Origin: Symbiotaphrina buchneri
Lineage: Eukaryota; Ascomycota; Symbiotaphrinales; Symbiotaphrinaceae
Direction: 5' to 3'
Assembly: GCA_001599915.1 (NCBI GenBank)
Contig: BCIG01000002.1
Location: 558,001 to 622,000 of the forward strand
Length of the DNA: 64,000 bases
Shown: piece after piece, positions 57,771-64,000 of the stretch
How the letters are laid out: the number at the start of each line of letters is the position of its first letter
Position numbering within the stretch: position 1 is the stretch's first letter
Translations under genes and position numbers: made by a program
The notes under the pieces: generated by a model
What the model was told of the DNA's origin: nothing
Databases searched by the model: none
Seen by the model: the letters and a program-made list of their open reading frames with translations, nothing else

Positions 57771-59343
57771 TTCAAAACAATGCTCTTGCGCAAGTTGGAG
57801 GTTTCCCTTGTGAAAGAATGAAGCGGCTGCGTTTAACAGATGACTGTTGCAGGACACCAGGGAAATGCAAAATAGAGTCGAAGTTGCCTAATGTGGTAGG
57901 CGTGGCGCTTCTACTGCTCAGGCGGCCTTCGGCGGTCGACTGGTTCTACTCAAGGAGGAAGCGACATGTTAGTCAGTTGCGCGGAATGATAAGAAAAGAG
58001 CAGCAGAATTGTTGAATCGTGAGGATGTAGAAACTGGATGAAGGGGGTAGTGAGGCAGGGAGGCATGTGTAGTCGGCGACGAAACCTCGCTATAGAGTTT
58101 TCGCAACCGAACACATCCGCGAACTCCGGTGGCAGTGGCAACTCACCGGTGAAGGCCTGCTGCAGAGATCCGACCAATGTCTTGATGCAACAAGATCGAC
58201 CGCAGCTTGAACTCGCTCCAGAGATGGGTCACTGAAGCAACTGGTGCCCGATATTGCGACCAAGGAGGAAGGGTGGTGGCTGCACTTCGACCCTTTCACA
58301 CTGGGCACGGTCGCGTTGTTACTGTCGTTCCACCCTTTTGCTTTCGGTTGTCCAATGCCTGGAAGAATCTCTCCGGACGGCCGTCCTGGCCGAACCACAA
58401 ATCGACAGCACCGCAGAACTGTGAAAGGAAGACGAGCTCGACCACCGGACGCGTCGAGATTTGCTGCAGGTCGGTCAGCCCTTGAGGACGGGGAGGTGAA
58501 GAAGCTGAGGGAGCAAGCGGTTCAGGCCGGGCGACAAGGGGGAACCGAAGGCCAAGAAGCGCTAAAAACGGAAATGGAAATGGGGCCTCAAGGTATCCAG
58601 CGGTGCACTGACTCCGCAGCTAGTATGAGGTACATGTACCGGAATCTAAGCGTACAGATACTTATTCAGGAGAGTACTATCTACCTTTGCCGAAGGTATT
58701 CAATATGACTGTCGACGGAATATACGCGTACCTACCTTAGCCGACACCATGTCACCATCAGGTAACAATACCCCTGCCAAGCAAATACCCGTATTCGAGC
58801 CAATCATATCAATGCGCTGGGGTCGAGACTCCGTCAGCCCAGCAGTCAGCCCATTCAGCTCTACTTCGTACCCTTAGGTAAAGTAAGGTACCTAAAGTGC
58901 TTGTAAGGAAGGGCAACTTGGCTTCGTTCCGAATCCATACTCGTACGGTAGTGGTTACCTTACCTTACCTACCTCGATACCATAATTCGTAAATACCTTA
59001 CCGTTGCAGACTTGCAGTTGCGACTGTACATGATAACTGCGCCTGGTTCCACGACGCACGCCATCAATTCGAACCGTCGGAAGGAGTGTTGTTATCTGCG
59101 CATTTTCATACAACGGTCATCTCAGATCGCCTATGCTTGAGAAGGCACGAGTATAACCCTCATGATGTCCGTTGTGGGTAGGCGTGAATTTCTATGAAAC
59201 AACTTCTGGGGCTTGGAGCACGAGGCTGTCCATCCTCACCGGAATTTCCAAAGGCGTCATACTCCTTCAGTGGCTAGATACCTATGACCTGTCAGTCATC
59301 TGGATCATCAGGTGCGTGATCGTCAGCGCGGGGACGCTTCAGG
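57771..59343. other. Divergent promoter region LCB2 / DNF3 with motif clusters
   Basis: 1.57 kb between divergent lipid genes. TACCTTA motifs occur at 58729-58740, 58873-58892, 58955-58975 and 58991-59000. Open frames at 57752-58708 have no recognisable family and I leave them out. Confidence 0.55.
58873..58975. repeat. TACCTTA/TAAGGTA motif clusters
   Basis: Two nearby clusters, TTAGGTAAAGTAAGGTACCT at 58874-58893 and TTACCTTACCTTACCTACCT at 58955-58975, within 500 bases upstream of the DNF3 start. Confidence 0.7.
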
Positions 59344-62300
59344 ATGCCCGGCGGCCGACATGACCGGAGCACGAATCTCCGCGATGTGCCTCTACCGGTT
59401 TCAGCCCATCTGGGAAGCGCAGAGGAGGAAGCCCAGGGGAATGGCTCGGAAATATCTGGACAGGAGAGCCCACGGCCGATGAGTAGGAGAAGTGACGGAC
59501 ATGGTCACTCTCGGCCATCATCTTCCACGGACGACAGGCTCTCAGTCGCTCGAGGTTCGGAGCATGCGCCCAGAGTACGCTTTTCTGCAGAAATCGATCG
59601 AACGGCGGGGCGAAATGGTGCGGCTGGCTGTTCAAGTACCTCAGCCACCGTTGCACCGGCTGCCCATATGGTTGCTGGAGCGTCAGCAACAGGACGGTCT
59701 GGTTTTCCTGAGTTGTCTCTCGATACGCAAGGTGCGGCTTCTTTTGCTACTTCGTCACATCCAAAAAGCAGCCCTTCACAGTCTTCAGGACTGTCCCCAA
59801 CCTCATCGGAGGCCGGACCATCGTCATTTGCGCTTCGGGCATCACCGGTATCTCCAGTATCTCGGAGCAGAGGATATTCCCTAAGGAGATCGCTCTTCAC
59901 AAAGAGCATAGGGAAACAAGTAGATAGCTTAAACCCTGCTATTGAGATGGCGGACATTCAGGCGTCCGAAGATCATCATGATCCCCAGGGAAATCGAAAG
60001 AAGTCGACGGATACGACTATCACAATTTCGCCGATTCTAGACGAACCAAGTCTACCGCCAAAGCAACTTTTGCCTACCAATGCCCCCAAACTTCCAGCGC
60101 TGCCACACTACGAGACCTTTCTCAAACGCAGAGGCAGATGGGCTCCTGTCGTTGAGACTTACCGTTCTGTCTATGACCGGGTACGAAAAGCGGTTCTGCG
60201 GATAGAGGAGCTTCCCCCTAGCAAAGATGGCAGACATATTGAGCTGGATGCCAAAAGAAAGGACAACTTGATAGATGAGAGAAGAGGAGCTAATTACATA
60301 GACAATACCATTCGGTCTTGTCGGTACAGCTTATGGAACTTCTTCCCACGGCAACTGTTTGCGCAATTCTCTAAATTGGCAAACTTTTATTTCCTCTGCG
60401 TGGCTATCCTGCAAATGATACCGGGGCTAAGCACGACAGGGACGTATACGACCATAGTTCCATTGTTATTTTTTGTTGCACTTTCCATGGCCAAAGAGGG
60501 TTATGATGACTACCGCCGTTATCGGCTTGACAAGGCCGAGAACAGCAGAGATGCGCGCATTTTGCATGTTTATCAGCCTGTGCAAAATCCGGAGCTTGAG
60601 CCTCTTGAAAGCTCCCTGCCGGATTCCGGCCCGAAGCACTGGGCACACACTAAATGGAAAGATATACGGGTAGGTAATATTTTGAAACTCGAGCGCGATG
60701 AGGCAGTACCAGCGGATCTGGTGCTCCTTTGGACAGACGGACCCGGCGGCGTTGCCTACGTTGAAACTATGGCGCTAGACGGAGAAACCAACCTCAAAAG
60801 CAAAAGGCCGTTGCCCGCTTTAGCTAACAACTGTCAGACGCTAGATCAACTCGCAGATTATCGAGGACGTGTCACTGTTGAGGATCCCAATCTTGACCTC
60901 TATAACTTCGAGGGCAAGGTGTGTATTAACGGCCAGACGGCACCACTGACGAACAACGACGTGCTGTATCGCGGTAGCGTCCTGCGCAATACGCCAGGGG
61001 TCATCGGCCTGGTTGCCTACACCGGTGAAGAATGTAAAATCCGCATGAATGCCACCAAGAACCCTCGCATCAAAGCTCCGGCTCTACAATCTGATGTCAA
61101 CCGGGTGGTAATCATTATCGTCATATTCGTCATTGCGCTAGCCATTTTCAACAGCGCAGCGTATGAGATATGGCATGAGTCAACAGAGGAGAAATCTTGG
61201 TACCTCACTGATGCCACTGTGTCGTTCTTCCCAATTCTTACTTCGTTCATCATTATGTTCAACACAATGATTCCCCTATCCCTCTACGTCAGCTTAGAGA
61301 TTGTCAAGCTGGCTCAGATGTTTCTTTTGAATGACATTGACATGTATGATGCTGCGACGGACACTCCTATGGAAGCGAGAACTTCAACTATCAACGAGGA
61401 TCTTGGCCAAGTGAGGTATGTCGTTGCCTAGTTTACCCAATAACTTCAATGCTTATTGTGCTGTAGCTATATCTTCTCCGACAAGACCGGCACCCTGACA
61501 GACAATTCTATGCATTTCAGAAAGATGACTGTGGCGGGAACAGCATGGTTGCACGAATCGGACCTTCTTGGAGCAGCACCTCAAAGGCATATTCCAATGC
61601 CTGTAAGAAATCGGCGAAGAAAAGGAAAGTCAACTCCTAGCCAACAAGGCCGGAGCCTGGGATCAGATGTCAGACGAGATGCAGCCTCCCTCGACTTAGG
61701 TGCTCTATCTACACTCGAGCAACCATCCTTCAGTTCGGCCAGGTGGAAGTCTTCAGCCAGACCGGCAAAGGCTCAGTACGAAATGAGTACGAATGAACTG
61801 CTCCATTTCGTCCATCGCAAGCCTTTTTCCGCCTTCGCCCATAAGGCCCGGCTATTTCTACTCTCGATAGCACTCTGCCATACTTGTCTGCCAGAAACTC
61901 GTGCTAATGGCGAAGTTGACTACCAGTCCGCTTCGCCAGATGAATTAGCTCTATTGCGAGCCGCTCATGATCTTGGATACGTGGTCGTCGATCGGCAGGC
62001 AAACACCCTAACATTAAAATCATACTTGAACGGGCTAACCTCTGAACCGGTCATTGAAGTGTACGAGATCCTAGATGTATTGGAATTCTCTAGTGCTAGG
62101 AAGAGGATGTCAATAATTCTACGGTTTCCAAATGGCCGTATTTGCCTCTTCTGTAAAGGGGCGGATTCCGTGGTGATGCGGCGGCTGAGAAAGGCAACGC
62201 TGGCAATGGAGAAGCTAGTGGACATCGAGCGGAGGGTGTCTATCCGAAGAAGCATGGAGGCTCAGGAGGCATTGAAGAGGAACAATGAAAGAAGGAACAG

Positions 62301-64000
62301 TCAACATGTTGGTCGAAAGAGCAGTTTGCACAGGCAAAGCAGTACTCTGAGCCGTCCTAGCATGACACATAATGGACTTCAGTCCGTACGAGATGAGCTG
62401 GATACGTGGCTGAGCGCTCGGGAAAGGGTCGTGGATATGTCAGAACCGGACAATCACAGCAGCCTTTACTCTCCAAGGCCCTCTACCCAACTCACTGGTC
62501 GGCCGTCCTTTGCAACTACAGACGCAAGACGGTCGCTTTCCGGGGAGGGAGATGAGGACTTGGTGGAGGAGTCGCTAGTACTGGATGAATCTGCTGTCAT
62601 TGAGAGGACGTTTCAGCATATCAATGATTTTGCTACAGAGGGCTTGAGAACCTTGTTGTATGCGCACAGATTTATAGATGAAAGAGATTACGCCGTGTGG
62701 AAGAAGCTGTATCTTGATGCATCTACCAGCTTTGTTGAACGAGAAATAAGGATGGAAAAGGTTGCAGACCAAGTGGAGCAAGACCTGGAATTGACAGGAG
62801 CTACAGCTATCGAAGACAAGCTGCAGAAAGGTGTACCAGGAGCCATCGAAAGACTGTCGAGAGCCGGGATCAAGCTATGGATGCTCACTGGGGACAAGAG
62901 GGAGACCGCTATCACGATTGGGCATTCCTGCCGGCTGATCAAAGATTATTCTTCGGTCACGATACTGGATCACGAGGCTGGGCACCTGGAGCAACATATT
63001 GCAGCTGCAATAGTTGATATCAACCAGGAGAGAGTTGCGCACTCCGTCGTTGTCGTGGATGGACATACTCTAGGCATTATTGAAGCCGATGAGGGATTGA
63101 GAGCTCTATTCTTCGACTTAGCGCTTTTGGTGGACTCCGTCGTCTGTTGTCGTGCCAGTCCTAGCCAGAAAGCTTCGCTGGTACGGGCAATACGTACCAA
63201 AGTTAAGAAGTCGGTGACCCTTGCTATTGGTGACGGCGCCAACGACATAGCCATGATACAGGAGGCTCAGGTGGGAATTGGCATTACCGGCAAGGAGGGT
63301 ATGCAAGCAGCCAGGGCATCGGACTATTCGATAGCACAATTCAGGTTTTTGCTGAAATTGTTGCTCGTCCATGGCAGATGGAATTATATCAGGATCTGCA
63401 AATATACCCTAGGCACATTTTGGAAAGAAATGGTGAGCCATGGCGCTTCATCTCTTCAGAGCCTTGTCTGACTTTTCCGCGAGTAGCTGTTCTACCTTAC
63501 GCAAGCACTCTACCAGAGATGGGCTGGATACACTGGGACAAGTCTATACGAGTCTTGGAGCCTGACTCTGTTCAATACTGTGGGTCCCTTAGGTCAATAT
63601 CTTCGAATCTAAGCTGACCATACATCGCAGTTATTTACATCATTGCCAGTCATCTTTATGGGCGTTTTCGAGAAAGATCTCTCGGCCGCTACATTACTTG
63701 CGGTTCCTGAGCTGTACAACATTGGCCAGCGGCGTGCCGCCTTTAATATCAGAGTATATCTCCTCTGGGTCTTCCTCGCGTCGTCAGAAGCCATGCTTGT
63801 ATACTTTTGCATGCTCTCGTTGTACGGGTTTGGTGTCGCTGATGTCAGTCTCTACCCACTCGGTGTACTCACTTTCAGCAGCTGCATCATCATAATTGCA
63901 ACGAAGATGCAGTAAGATCTCCCAAATGAAGATTTCCACTGCACCTCTAACTTGAACCAACAGGTTGATCGAAATGCACAATAAATCGGTGGTTGTAGCA
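59344..64000 (+). CDS. DNF3: P4-type ATPase, Dnf3-like phospholipid flippase (3' end outside window)
   Basis: Exons 59344-61415, 61467-63432, 63487-63579, 63631-63911, 63964-beyond 64000; 1483 codons are visible. A 290-residue Ser-rich N-terminus precedes the flippase core: RKDNLIDERRGANYIDNTIR, FFPRQLFAQFSKLANFYFL, LQMIPGLSTTGTYTTIVPL (close to yeast Dnf3), then the actuator segment ALDGETNLKSKRPLPAL, the phosphorylation site YIFSDKTGTLTDNSMHFR (split by intron 1), nucleotide-binding LFCKGADSVVMRRL and hinge GDGANDIAMIQEAQVGIG. The late helices continue through TLFNTLFTSLPVIFMGVFEK. It moves aminophospholipids from the lumenal to the cytosolic leaflet of Golgi or plasma membranes. A long insert (about 62260-62580) is disordered. 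The protein shares a divergent promoter with LCB2. Confidence 0.94.

Noticed and set aside
58207-58708. Overlapping plus-strand frames between LCB2 and DNF3
   Set aside because: No family motif, low-complexity basic composition, and position in a divergent promoter.

Overview
The window is nuclear DNA from a filamentous ascomycete (Pezizomycotina; class not determined, a eurotiomycete-like fungus would fit). Evidence: about 29 densely packed genes on both strands; short introns (mostly 48-86 nt) with GT..AG or GC..AG ends and CTAAC/CTGAC-type branch points; typical ascomycete gene content (Tom22, Mdm10, Dnf3-type flippase, HAM1-like protein, DUF4211 protein). I see no tRNA, rRNA, transposon, virus-derived element, CRISPR array or prokaryotic operon. 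Gene models were spliced by hand; every exon set given keeps one reading frame.

Layout. 0.2-17 kb: an alpha/beta hydrolase of the fungal NLR-effector type (+), a PPPDE-thioredoxin-PUL protein with an in-frame stop in exon 1 (-), Golgi GDPase GDA1 (+), a NOPCHAP1-like protein (-), a secreted GH5 mannanase with an in-frame stop (+), an eIF4E-family protein (+), a degenerate EF-hand protein (-), a DUF1264 protein (-) and glyoxalase II (-). 17-26.6 kb: NAD kinase (-), LAS1 (+), TRS31 (+), MFAP1 (-), an unrecognised candidate (-), ALB1 (-). 26.9-38.6 kb: membrane-anchored ubiquitin protease (+), MPP-alpha (-), FHA-RING ligase Dma1 (+), DUF4211 protein (+), TOM22 (-). 41-52 kb: HAM1-like protein (+), MDM10 (-), MRT4 (+), U1-70K (-), mitochondrial ribosomal protein mL43 (+), triosephosphate isomerase (-). 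52.4-64 kb: a large disordered protein (-), serine palmitoyltransferase LCB2 (-), and a Dnf3-type P4-ATPase (+) that runs off the right edge.

Functional themes: mitochondrial biogenesis (MPP-alpha, Tom22, Mdm10, mL43), ribosome biogenesis and RNA processing (Las1, Alb1, Mrt4, NOPCHAP1-like, MFAP1, U1-70K), and membrane lipids (LCB2, Dnf3). These are mostly ordinary housekeeping genes and not an operon-like system. The most notable points are a frame-preserving cassette exon inside the RRM of U1-70K, an unusually high number of GC-AG introns (4 of about 79), two otherwise intact genes with a single in-frame stop, and a dispersed TACCTTA/TAAGGTA motif concentrated in promoter-containing gaps.
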